DNA from: JBCCSZ01 sp039199225
Lineage (GTDB): Bacteria; Bacteroidota; Bacteroidia; Chitinophagales; Saprospiraceae
Direction: 5' to 3'
NCBI GenBank assembly: GCA_039199225.1
Contig: JBCCSZ010000058.1
Coordinates: forward strand, 1-29,489
DNA: 29,489 nucleotides
Shown here: positions 16,353-24,270 of the stretch, piece by piece
Layout: each line of letters opens with the position of its first letter
Position numbering within the stretch: position 1 is the first letter of the stretch
Translations under genes and position numbers: made by a program
The notes under the pieces: generated by a model
Told to the model about the DNA's origin: nothing
Database searches by the model: none
The model's input: only the letters and a program-made list of their open reading frames with translations

Positions 16353-17096
16353 TTATCCTTCAAAATGTAGGGAGATGGTAAATGCCCTGGACAAGATTTT
16401 CTCGACGACATTAGACTGCTCTAATGCCGAATTGAAAATGAGGATGTTGTTCAGGCCATGAGAAATCTTAAACTCGGGCGAAAAAATAAAGTAAGGAAAG
16501 AAAAACTGTACGCCGGCACCATATTCAAAAGCGAAATCAGTTGGTGAGATTTTAACCCGTTCATTGGCCTGTCGGGCTCTGGAATCGCTGGCAACATCGA
16601 AGCTGTATTTGACCCCCCCAATTACAAAAAGCCGCATATCGTTGTAGGGAGCGGATTTGTAACGTATGTGAAAGGGCAGTTCTACAAAGACCGACTCAGT
16701 CTTCTGACTGTAGGGCGGACGATTGTCGTCTGGAGAAGTAAAGGAAATATTGCGTTCGGCGAAGGAAAGTGTAGGCAGAAAGCGGAAGTCGAAATATTGA
16801 CCGATTTTCAAGTTACTGACGATGCCGAGATTGAAACCTGGTCCACTGAGTGATTGGGCAGTGCTGATGCTGTCGTTGAGAATGAAACGCTTAGAATGAA
16901 ATACCTTATAATCGGAGGTATTGTAGCCCAGAGTAATACCAAAGTAGTAAGGTTTAGACTGAAAGTCCAGAAAGTTGTAATTACCTCGGGAGCTTTGGGC
17001 ATTTCCTATGAATACACAAGAAAGCATCAAAACGAGGACAAGGCTTATTTCTTTCCAACGTAAATCGAGCAGATTCCTAAACTTAGTCGCGTGCAT
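16353..17096 (-). CDS. porT: PorT-family outer-membrane beta-barrel protein (type IX secretion)
   Basis: 247 residues. Signal peptide to about residue 34 (…SCVFIGNAQ), then alternating aromatic beta-strand segments (KPYYFGITLGYNTSDYKVF, ELPFHIRYKS, RLFVIGGVKYSFD, GAGVQFFFPYFIFSPEFKISHGL) ending in FTISLHFEG, as expected for an 8-strand-type barrel. PorT is needed for protein export by the type IX system in Porphyromonas. The call is supported by its place directly after ubiE, a neighbourhood common in Bacteroidota, and by the T9SS-tailed protease in this window. Its start overlaps the ubiE end by 52 bases, suggesting translational coupling. Confidence 0.87.
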   Translation of the reverse strand: MHATKFRNLLDLRWKEISLVLVLMLSCVFIGNAQSSRGNYNFLDFQSKPYYFGITLGYNTSDYKVFHSKRFILNDSISTAQSLSGPGFNLGIVSNLKIGQYFDFRFLPTLSFAERNISFTSPDDNRPPYSQKTESVFVELPFHIRYKSAPYNDMRLFVIGGVKYSFDVASDSRARQANERVKISPTDFAFEYGAGVQFFFPYFIFSPEFKISHGLNNILIFNSALEQSNVVEKILSRAFTISLHFEG

Positions 17097-17773
17097 TGAT
17101 TTGAATTGTATCCGGTTTTTTCTAATATTTTAACAAACTGATCGCCGTCTGGAAATCGCTGCACCGATTCATAGAGGTAGCGATATGCTTTGGGATCTTT
17201 GGATGTAAAACGTCCAATCAGTGGTAGAATGTATTTGAAGTAGGCATTGAATATTTGACGGAAAGGGAAAATTGTGGGTCTTGAAAATTCCAAAACGACC
17301 ACTTGGCCGCCTTTTTTGAGTACCCGGTACATTTCACCCAATCCTTTTTCGAGATTCTCGAAGTTTCTTACTCCAAATGCAACGGTAATGGCGTCGAAGG
17401 TATTGTCTGCAAAAGGGAGATTCTCCGAATCACCTTCTTGGAGGACAATTTTCTGGCTCAAGCCCTTTTTCTCAATTTTCTTTCGGCCAACATCTAGCAT
17501 TTCCGTTGAAATGTCGATACCCGTTATCTTTTCAAACTGCAACTGGCGTGCCGCTTCCAATGCAACATCCGCCGTTCCGGTCGCGACATCCAGTATAACG
17601 GCGTGCGGCCCACCTTGCAATCTCGCAATTGCCTTTTTGCGCCAAATGGTGTCAATTCCCAATGACAGTAAACGGTTCAGGAAATCGTAGTAAGGAGCAA
17701 TCTTATTGAACATCCTGGAGACCTGGCTCTTTTTGCCATCTTGCTCTCTCTCGTAAGGTTTTACAGGTTCCAT
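17045..17773 (-). CDS. ubiE: Demethylmenaquinone methyltransferase (UbiE/MenG)
   Basis: 242 residues. Transfers a methyl group from SAM to demethylmenaquinone, the last step of menaquinone synthesis. Motifs: SQVSRMFNKIAPYYDFLNRLLSLG at the N-terminus, SAM motif I LDVATGTADVALEA, then GDSENLPFADNTFDAITVAFGVRNF and VLKKGGQVVVLEFSRP, all typical of UbiE/COQ5. Four in-frame starts exist (TTG 17812, ATG 17809, 17797 and 17773); 17773 is chosen because the family begins with M-x-VKPY there and a promoter -7 element at 17829-17822 would put 17809 almost on the transcription start. Confidence 0.94.
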   Translation of the reverse strand: MEPVKPYEREQDGKKSQVSRMFNKIAPYYDFLNRLLSLGIDTIWRKKAIARLQGGPHAVILDVATGTADVALEAARQLQFEKITGIDISTEMLDVGRKKIEKKGLSQKIVLQEGDSENLPFADNTFDAITVAFGVRNFENLEKGLGEMYRVLKKGGQVVVLEFSRPTIFPFRQIFNAYFKYILPLIGRFTSKDPKAYRYLYESVQRFPDGDQFVKILEKTGYNSNQCTRLSLGICSIYVGKK

Positions 17774-17821
17774 CTGTATGTATTTCGTATTTAGCATTTC
17801 ACCAGGCATCAATTAGCCGGG

Positions 17822-17829
17822 CAAAGATA
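17822..17829 (-). promoter_or_regulatory. ubiE-porT promoter -7 element
   Basis: TATCTTTG on the minus strand (TAnnTTTG). Start near 17815, leader of about 42 bases to ATG 17773. No TTG -33 element at the right distance. Confidence 0.5.
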
Positions 17830-17977
17830 AGATAATGTGAACTTAAAGGGGGTGGTCTATTGGGTGTTTACGATAAATTTTTTCTTTTTTCGCTCATTCA
17901 AGGCCATTGATACAGGGTTTATAGCCTAAAAAGTTCTTTACGGATGATCTGCGAAATGCATCCTATTTATAGGTAGC

Positions 17978-18736
17978 TTATCGAAATTTTGGAATCAAGG
18001 CATTTGTACTGGCAATGTAGGCTTTGTATGCCTTGTGTTCCTTGTATTTGGCCTCTAGCATCGGCACACCCGAAACTCTGGTCAATAAAAAGGTAATCAT
18101 CAAAGGGCTCAATACTGCCAACCAGCTATTTTCCCAAGGTAGTACGAATAGAAAAATACCCCACCATAAGACGATCTCACCAAAATAGTTTGGATGTCTG
18201 GAATAGGCCCACAAGCCCTGTGTCATCAACTTACCCTTGTTTTTTCCATCCTTTTTGAATTGGTACAACTGCCAATCTGCAATAGATTCCCACAAAAAGC
18301 CAACCAGCCAAAAAGCTGTTCCAATGATTTGTACAATTGACAAGCTGTACCCGTCTGAAGGGGACGGAAGGAATATCGGAATAGCGATGATCCAAAGCAG
18401 TGTGCCTTGTAGGATAAATACTTGTAAATAAGCCATTAAGTATTGCCTTTGGCCCCATTTTTGTCTCATGTTGACGTACCTCCAATCTTCGGCTTTCTTC
18501 ATATTTCGATTAAAAATATGTATTGAGAGTCGCAACCCCCAAATTGTCACAAAAGACGTAAGTAAGCCCCTCTGAAAACCAGGATCGAATCCCCACAAAT
18601 ATAGACTGAGTACGACGAATCCCAACCCCCACGCAACATCTGCTAAACTGTTGTTTTTGCGCCATTGTGCGATGATGAACCACAGGGTTGCGTAAAAAAA
18701 CAGCAGCAGTAATGTGTTGGGAAAAGCCAGTAACAT
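17978..18736 (-). CDS. DUF1295 / steroid 5-alpha-reductase-like membrane protein
   Basis: 252 residues with about six to seven hydrophobic segments, an integral inner-membrane protein. The conserved C-terminal signature is GLWAYSRHPNYFGEIVLWWGIF, followed by LLTRVSGVPMLEAKYK, as in DUF1295/isoprenylcysteine methyltransferase-like reductases that use NAD(P)H or SAM. The substrate is not known. The N-terminal half has the LADVAWGLGF segment typical of the family. ATG 18736 is chosen over TTG 18775, which lies in the -7 element. It appears to be a single-gene unit: the gap to ubiE is 204 bases and ubiE has its own promoter. Confidence 0.87.
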   Translation of the reverse strand: MLLAFPNTLLLLFFYATLWFIIAQWRKNNSLADVAWGLGFVVLSLYLWGFDPGFQRGLLTSFVTIWGLRLSIHIFNRNMKKAEDWRYVNMRQKWGQRQYLMAYLQVFILQGTLLWIIAIPIFLPSPSDGYSLSIVQIIGTAFWLVGFLWESIADWQLYQFKKDGKNKGKLMTQGLWAYSRHPNYFGEIVLWWGIFLFVLPWENSWLAVLSPLMITFLLTRVSGVPMLEAKYKEHKAYKAYIASTNALIPKFR

Positions 18737-18772
18737 TTGGATGTATGTTGGTTTTATATTCAAACAGACAGC

Positions 18773-18780
18773 CAAAGATA
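18773..18780 (-). promoter_or_regulatory. Promoter -7 element of the DUF1295 gene
   Basis: TATCTTTG on the minus strand; start near 18766, about 30 bases before ATG 18736. It rules out the upstream TTG start at 18775. Confidence 0.5.
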
Positions 18781-19018
18781 AAGTTGATGTTGGACTGCTT
18801 TGAATGTCACAATATCCGGAAAAATGGTGAAAACGAAGTGGCGGGCCTTTTTACTTTAGTGCCAAGCGACTGAGGTCATCTCATATAACCGGTAGGGAAG
18901 ACAGGCCTGGCAGACCGCATACTTCTAAAACATAAAACAAAACTATGATTCGGGAGTGATCTGTCAGGTCTGCTTCTATTTTTTGGAGACAATTAAATTC
19001 CTAAAAATCTGATATACC

Positions 19019-19672
19019 ATGAGAATGACTCAAAAGTTTTGGCTACTCATTTTAGTATTGTTTGTCGCTGGTAATGCTTATGCCAAGAAGGGAGACAAGG
19101 TCCCTGGCTACATCATCGACAACGACGGGGAAAAAATAGAAGGAACGGTGCAAATCGGTTCGATTACCGATAATGAAGTAAAAGTTCAATTCTATCATCC
19201 CGGCGCTAGCAAAAAGAAGATTTACAAGCCAAATCAGCTGCAAGGCTACGGTTTCGAGACAGAAGAGATCGACGAAATCGGAAGAAAAAGTAAACGATGG
19301 GTTCACTTTGAAAAACAAAAGGTCGACTATCCACCCAAGCCATTCGGTCCAACAACCGTTTTTATGGAAAAAGAGGAGGAGGGAGAGTTAACCCTTTACT
19401 GCTACTACATCGAGGTGCGCAACAACCCGAAGAAACCTTACAAGTACCATTATTATGTCAAAGACAATGATGGCAACTTCAGCAAAGTAACCCGCGATAA
19501 GTTTGGTAAAGATGCCCGATCGATTTTCAAGGACTACACCGCATTGAGCAAGCGAATCGGTAGTAAGAAGTTTGAATATCGCAACCTGGATAGGATGGTC
19601 CGAGATTACAACTATTGGACAGTGGCCAAGCACGATGCTAACGAGTACAAGGTCGCGATGAAAAATTATTAG
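19019..19672 (+). CDS. Exported protein of unknown function
   Basis: 217 residues starting at ATG 19019, with a signal peptide of 22 residues (…LFVAGNAYA). The mature protein is very rich in Lys, Tyr and Asp/Glu and opens with a PGYIIDNDGEKIEGTVQIGS segment, resembling the small beta-strand start of uncharacterised Bacteroidota exported proteins that share a 'G-x-I-x-G-x-V' opening. The middle alternates strands (KVQFYHPG, KRWVHFEKQKVDYPP, LTLYCYYIEVR, YHYYVKDNDGNF), and the end is basic and Tyr-rich. I do not recognise a family. The gene stands alone and ends at a strong terminator, so it is probably a single transcript. Confidence 0.75.
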   Translation: MRMTQKFWLLILVLFVAGNAYAKKGDKVPGYIIDNDGEKIEGTVQIGSITDNEVKVQFYHPGASKKKIYKPNQLQGYGFETEEIDEIGRKSKRWVHFEKQKVDYPPKPFGPTTVFMEKEEEGELTLYCYYIEVRNNPKKPYKYHYYVKDNDGNFSKVTRDKFGKDARSIFKDYTALSKRIGSKKFEYRNLDRMVRDYNYWTVAKHDANEYKVAMKNY

Positions 19673-19732
19673 AAGACAGCAGTTCCATAAATAGCATCCG
19701 TTCCTAGACGGATCGGATTGTCAAAGAGCTAT

Positions 19733-19767
19733 AATGCCGGCATTCATTGATTGAAAAAACCGGTTTT
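19733..19767. repeat. Two perfect 12-base palindromes
   Basis: AATGCCGGCATT (19733-19744) and AAAACCGGTTTT (19756-19767), centres 23 bases apart, between the exported-protein gene and gyrA. The second overlaps the first bases of the terminator stem and supplies its upstream A-tract. They could be operator half-sites or chance. Confidence 0.35.
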
Positions 19768-19809
19768 GCGGTAATACCATCAGGAGAGGTATTACCGCAA
19801 TTTTGTTTT
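19766..19809 (+). terminator. Strong intrinsic terminator
   Basis: Perfect 13-base stem TTGCGGTAATACC / GGTATTACCGCAA around a 9-base loop (19779-19787), followed by TTTTGTTTT. It ends the exported-protein transcript and separates it from gyrA. Confidence 0.9.
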
Positions 19810-19875
19810 CCAGCCCTGCCGTTTGTGTCGGTAAATGTATATGCGCTTCAATTATAATTACTTGGCCATTTTTAG

Positions 19876-19883
19876 TATATTTG
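19876..19883 (+). promoter_or_regulatory. gyrA promoter -7 element
   Basis: TATATTTG (TAnnTTTG), 40 bases before the gyrA ATG; start near 19890. No TTG 19-21 bases upstream, so the -33 part is weak. Confidence 0.5.
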
Positions 19884-19922
19884 CCCCGCTAAATCATCGA
19901 GGTATCAAAGAATAATTAATAA

Positions 19923-22484
19923 ATGGCATCAGATCAAAGGATTATCCCTATCAACATTGAGGATGAAATGAAATCGGCTTACATCGATTATTCGATGTCG
20001 GTCATTGTATCAAGGGCCTTGCCCGATGTCAGAGACGGCCTCAAACCTGTGCATCGTCGGGTTTTATTTGGCATGTCGGAATTGGGGCTGACCTACAACA
20101 AAGCGCACAAGAAATCCGCTCGTATTGTCGGTGAGGTCTTGGGTAAATACCACCCACACGGCGACCAGTCCGTTTACGATTCTATGGTGCGAATGGCTCA
20201 AAACTGGTCCCTGCGCTATCCGCTGGTCGACGGGCAGGGCAACTTCGGCTCCATGGACGGCGACAGTCCGGCCGCCATGCGTTATACCGAAGCCCGCCTC
20301 AGACGCATTTCTGACGAAATACTGGCCGACATAGGCAAGGATACAGTCGACTTTACCTTCAATTTCGACGATTCCCTCAAAGAACCTTCCGTTTTACCAA
20401 CCAAGGTTCCCAACCTCCTAATCAATGGAGCCTCTGGAATTGCCGTCGGGATGGCCACAAATATGCTGCCGCACAACCTCTCGGAGGTCGTAGCGGGTGT
20501 CATCGAGACGATCAACAACCCAGAAATTACGATCGAGGAGTTGATGCAGCACGTCAAAGCACCTGATTTCCCGACGGGAGGCATTATATATGGTTACCAA
20601 GGGGTCAAAGATGCTTTTCAAACGGGGCGCGGCCGCATCGTTGTAAGAGGTAGGGCCGAAATTCAGACCTCGAACACGGGGAAGGAGCGGATCATCATCT
20701 CGGAGATTCCCTATCAGGTCAACAAAGCACAGATGATCGTCAAAATGGCTGATCTGGTCAACGACAAGAAGATTACAGGTGTTTCTGCCATCCGAGATGA
20801 ATCCGACCGCAACGGTCTGCGCGTCGTGGTTGAGATCAAAAGAGATGCGATTGCCAATGTCGTGCTGAGCAGTCTTTATAAATATACGCCTCTTCAAAGT
20901 TCTTACGGGGTCAACAATGTTGCTTTGGTCAATGGCCGCCCGATGTTGCTGAATTTGAAGGACTTGATCGAGGAATTCATCAAATTCCGCTTGGAGGTTG
21001 TCGTCAGACGTACGCAATACGATCTGAAAAAGGCAGAAGAACGCGCCCATATTTTGGAGGGATTGCTCATCGCTTTGGACAATTTGGATGAAGTCATCGC
21101 CTTGATTCGGCGTTCCAAGACGGTGGAAGAGGCCCGCAATGGCTTGATGGAAACCTTTGAGCTTTCCGAAGTACAAGCCAGAGCCATTCTGGACATGCGT
21201 CTCCAAAAGTTGACCGGTCTGGAAAGAGACAAGGTCAAAAAGGAGTATGAAGAGCTTCAAAAGAAAATTGCGCACTACAAAGAGATTTTGGGTAATGAGC
21301 GCATGCAGCGCGACATCATCATTGGGGAACTGACGGAATTGAACGAGCGATTTGGCGACGAGCGTCGCACAGAGATCAGCTTTGCCGATGGCGGCATCAG
21401 CATCGAAGATATGATTGCTGATGAAGAGGTGGTGGTCACCATTTCCCAATTGGGATACATCAAGCGGACCAAGACGAGCGAATACCGCAAGCAAAGTCGT
21501 GGCGGCAAAGGCTCCCGAGGGGCCAAAACCCGAAACCAAGACTTTGTCGAGCATTTATTTGTAGCCACTACCCACAATTATCTGCTCCTGTTCACTGAGC
21601 AAGGTCGCTGTCACTGGTTGCGGGTCTATGAAATTCCGGAGGCTTCCAAAACATCGAGTGGTCGAGTCATTCAAAACATCATCAATTTGCCTAAAAATGA
21701 TAAGGTAAAAGCCTACATCATTATCAAGGATTTGAACGACGAAGATTTCATCAATAGCCACAATATCATATTCTGTACGCGCAGGGGACTGGTCAAGAAG
21801 ACCATTGTCGAGGCTTTCTCGCGTCCGCGCGCCAATGGCATCAACGCTATCACCATCAACGAAGGCGACCAATTGTTGGAAGCTCGTCTGACCAATGGCT
21901 CGAATGAAATCCTGATTTCCAACCTGAGTGGCCGAGCCATCCGCTTCCACGAGAGCAAGGCTCGTCCGATGGGTCGAACGGCGGCTGGTGTCCGCGGTAT
22001 TTCACTGCTGGGCGAAGAGGATGCTGTCGTCGGAATGGTCTGTGTTGATCCGGAAGATGAGGAAACAAGTATCTTGGTGATCTCGGAAAAGGGAATGGGT
22101 AAGCGTTCCAAGTTGGAAGACTACCGAGCAACCAATCGGGGTGGAAAGGGAGTCAAAACGATGAACATCACCGACAAAACGGGTACCCTCATCGCCATCA
22201 AAGCAGTCAAGGAGGAAGACGACCTTATGATTACCAATAAGTCGGGTATCGTGATCCGAATGGCCGTAAATGATTTGCGCATCCAAGGGCGTGCTACCCA
22301 AGGTGTACGAGTCATCACCCTCAAAGGAGACGACGAAATAGCCGATGTAGCCGTTATACCTTCTGATGGAGAGGAGGAAAATGCCAATCCACCTATGGAG
22401 GAGGGCGAAAACAGCCAGGCAGTTAGCGATGGAACATCCGAAAGTACTGCGGCCAAAGATGTGACTACAGACGAGGAGGAATAG
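19923..22484 (+). CDS. gyrA: DNA gyrase subunit A
   Basis: 853 residues. Breakage-reunion subunit of gyrase, which adds negative supercoils with GyrB. The N-terminal winged-helix/tower region has IDYSMSVIVSRALPDVRDGLKPVHRR and the catalytic tyrosine Y121 (MRYTEA). The C-terminal beta-pinwheel carries the GyrA-box variant QSRGGKG at about residues 520-526, favouring GyrA over ParC. The extreme C-terminus (about 815-853) is a highly acidic tail. In the quinolone region the sequence is HPHGDQSVYD: the position of E. coli Ser83 is Gln (Q82 here) and Asp87 is kept (D86). Promoter at 19876; the gene appears to be transcribed alone. Confidence 0.97.
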   Translation: MASDQRIIPINIEDEMKSAYIDYSMSVIVSRALPDVRDGLKPVHRRVLFGMSELGLTYNKAHKKSARIVGEVLGKYHPHGDQSVYDSMVRMAQNWSLRYPLVDGQGNFGSMDGDSPAAMRYTEARLRRISDEILADIGKDTVDFTFNFDDSLKEPSVLPTKVPNLLINGASGIAVGMATNMLPHNLSEVVAGVIETINNPEITIEELMQHVKAPDFPTGGIIYGYQGVKDAFQTGRGRIVVRGRAEIQTSNTGKERIIISEIPYQVNKAQMIVKMADLVNDKKITGVSAIRDESDRNGLRVVVEIKRDAIANVVLSSLYKYTPLQSSYGVNNVALVNGRPMLLNLKDLIEEFIKFRLEVVVRRTQYDLKKAEERAHILEGLLIALDNLDEVIALIRRSKTVEEARNGLMETFELSEVQARAILDMRLQKLTGLERDKVKKEYEELQKKIAHYKEILGNERMQRDIIIGELTELNERFGDERRTEISFADGGISIEDMIADEEVVVTISQLGYIKRTKTSEYRKQSRGGKGSRGAKTRNQDFVEHLFVATTHNYLLLFTEQGRCHWLRVYEIPEASKTSSGRVIQNIINLPKNDKVKAYIIIKDLNDEDFINSHNIIFCTRRGLVKKTIVEAFSRPRANGINAITINEGDQLLEARLTNGSNEILISNLSGRAIRFHESKARPMGRTAAGVRGISLLGEEDAVVGMVCVDPEDEETSILVISEKGMGKRSKLEDYRATNRGGKGVKTMNITDKTGTLIAIKAVKEEDDLMITNKSGIVIRMAVNDLRIQGRATQGVRVITLKGDDEIADVAVIPSDGEEENANPPMEEGENSQAVSDGTSESTAAKDVTTDEEE

Positions 22485-22562
22485 GCAAGGACAAGTAAAA
22501 AATGAGCTTGTTTGGTAGCCGAAGTAGATTTTAACAGACACCCTTAACAGTTTTTAACGAAA

Positions 22563-22587
22563 TCTGCCTTATTTTTAACAAGGCAGA
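22563..22587 (+). repeat. Inverted repeat beside a promoter
   Basis: Perfect 8-base arms TCTGCCTT / AAGGCAGA with a 9-base AT-rich spacer, ending 2 bases before the -7 element at 22590. It is a weak gyrA terminator (no T-run after it) or an operator that would cover the -10 to -35 region of the next promoter. Confidence 0.45.
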
Positions 22588-22589
22588 AA

Positions 22590-22597
22590 TATCTTTG
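22590..22597 (+). promoter_or_regulatory. Promoter -7 element of the exported TPR gene
   Basis: TATCTTTG (TAnnTTTG); start near 22604, giving a leader of about 80 bases to ATG 22685. The -33 position lies inside the inverted repeat at 22563-22587 and shows no TTG. Confidence 0.45.
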
Positions 22598-22684
22598 GGT
22601 CCGTTGGACTCGTCCTAAATTCGATTACTTAATTATCTAAGCAAATACAAGTCATAACCATTTCGGTCATAAAACTTGAAAACA

Positions 22685-24043
22685 ATGAAAAAATCCTTAT
22701 TCACAATCTTCACCCTTTTGTTAATGGGTACGGCACTTTTGGCTCAGCCTTCAAAAGATGCCTACAAAACGGCAAAGAAAGAATACTTCAAGGCTGTCAG
22801 CATGACAGACAATGAGTCTAAAGCCGCTAAATTGATGGAAGCCAGGACCAGCATTGACGCTGCAACTGCTAGCATCGGTGATTTTGATGCTCGGACAGCA
22901 CCAAAGGTTTGGGTAAAGTCTGGTGAAATCAATAACGAATTGGCTAGTATCGATTTCAACGCCATTACGCTCGGTCAGCAAAAGGCGCTGAAATACCCAA
23001 TGGCTCCTTTCAAGGCTTATGAAAATTTCAAAATGGCTATTGAGGCTGCCGGAACAGATAAGAAAATGAAGCGCGACAAGAACGACGCTGTTTCTGCATT
23101 GCAACAGACCTTTAACTGCCTCGACAATGCAGGGCGTATCGCTTATGCTGCCAAAGAGTATGACAAAGCAACCAAGTATTTCAACGCCAACATCGACATC
23201 CGCAATACCATCAATGCCAATGTTGGTAAAGACAAGCAGCTCTTGGCTACGGACAAGGAATACAACGATTACCTTTTCCTCGTCGGATTGTCTTCCTACC
23301 AAGCTAAAATGAACGACATCGCCCTGGATGTATTCACCAAATTGAAAGCTAGTGATTACCAGGAGGCCACCGTTTACGATGCTCTTTACACCATGACTGC
23401 CCAGACCGACAAGGATGCTGCTTTGGCTATCTTATCAGAAGGAAGAGAAAAGTTTCCAAGCGACGAAAACTTGCGGGTAAAGGAGATCAACTACTACCTA
23501 AGCGAAGGAAAATTAGACGAACTAGTGGGAAAACTACAGTCAGCCATCGACGCAACGCCTGACAACCTTTCTTTGTACCTAACCTTGGGCCACGTTTACG
23601 ACAACCTCTTCCAGCGCGAACTGGAAGCAGAAAATAAAGATAAGGCACAGGAGCACTTTGACAATGCGCTGAAATACTACCAATCAGCCTTGGACAAGGA
23701 TTCCAAGAACATCGCTGCCACTTATAACATCGGCGCTCTGTACTACAACAAAGCTGCTACGATGACCAAGGAATTGATTGCCTTGGAGGGTGATTACTCT
23801 AAAGCAGGACTCAAAAAGTACGAAGAGAAGAAGACGGAAGTCTTTGCTGCTTTCGACGAGGCACTGCCATTCTTCAAAAAAGCAGAGTCTATGGACCCTA
23901 ACGATGTCGGAACATTGACGGCACTCAAGGAAATCTTTGCAAAGAAAGACGATTTGGAAAAATACAACGAGTTTAAGGCACGCCTGGAAAACATCCAAGG
24001 TGGTGGCAAGAACGACAAGCCTTACTTCCAAGGTAAAGAATAA
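22685..24043 (+). CDS. Exported tetratricopeptide-repeat protein
   Basis: 452 residues from ATG 22685 (a TTG three codons earlier is rejected). Signal peptide to about residue 21 (…GTALLAQ). The rest is helical with TPR-type repeats: for example AAKEYDKATKYFNANIDI, LYLTLGHVYDNLFQ, HFDNALKYYQSALDKDSKNIAATYNIGALYYNKA and a last helix pair near YNEFKARLENIQGG. TPR arrays hold partner proteins; the partner is not known, and a periplasmic location is inferred from the signal peptide. It has its own promoter (22590) and a strong terminator, so it is a single-gene transcript. Confidence 0.88.
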   Translation: MKKSLFTIFTLLLMGTALLAQPSKDAYKTAKKEYFKAVSMTDNESKAAKLMEARTSIDAATASIGDFDARTAPKVWVKSGEINNELASIDFNAITLGQQKALKYPMAPFKAYENFKMAIEAAGTDKKMKRDKNDAVSALQQTFNCLDNAGRIAYAAKEYDKATKYFNANIDIRNTINANVGKDKQLLATDKEYNDYLFLVGLSSYQAKMNDIALDVFTKLKASDYQEATVYDALYTMTAQTDKDAALAILSEGREKFPSDENLRVKEINYYLSEGKLDELVGKLQSAIDATPDNLSLYLTLGHVYDNLFQRELEAENKDKAQEHFDNALKYYQSALDKDSKNIAATYNIGALYYNKAATMTKELIALEGDYSKAGLKKYEEKKTEVFAAFDEALPFFKKAESMDPNDVGTLTALKEIFAKKDDLEKYNEFKARLENIQGGGKNDKPYFQGKE

Positions 24044-24090
24044 TACAGAATACTTCAGCAGTATAGCTGCGAACCAACAAATACTTGCCG

Positions 24091-24136
24091 CAAGTCGGGT
24101 CCTTTATGATAAGGACTCGGCTTGTTTCTTTTTATC
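24091..24136 (+). terminator. Intrinsic terminator after the TPR gene
   Basis: 14-base stem (24091-24104 with 24111-24124; two G-U pairs) around loop TATGAT, followed by TTTCTTTTTATC. It separates the TPR gene from the radical SAM gene. Confidence 0.85.
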
Positions 24137-24159
24137 AACTATGGAGGCAGCCTTTTGGG

Positions 24160-24190
24160 TTGAATTGTTTAACAAAATGTTTTATATTTG
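24160..24190 (+). promoter_or_regulatory. Promoter of the radical SAM gene (TTG-N20-TATATTTG)
   Basis: TTG at 24160-24162, 20 bases, TATATTTG at 24183-24190; exact Bacteroidota consensus. Start near 24197, 74 bases before ATG 24271. Confidence 0.65.
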
Positions 24191-24270
24191 AACGGCATAA
24201 AACATTTTTTAATAAATACTGCGTTTGTCCTCCAATGGATGGCATTCGCCCTAGATTCAATTGGCCTTTC

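Noticed and set aside
18902..18973. Inverted repeat GCAGACC / GGTCTGC with a CAGGCCTG palindrome before the exported protein gene
   Set aside because: Only 7 paired bases over a 50-base spacing; within chance expectation for this length.
20418..21554. 378-codon frame antisense to gyrA
   Set aside because: It lies wholly inside the well-supported gyrA gene; its translation has no recognisable motif. It is a by-product of codon use.
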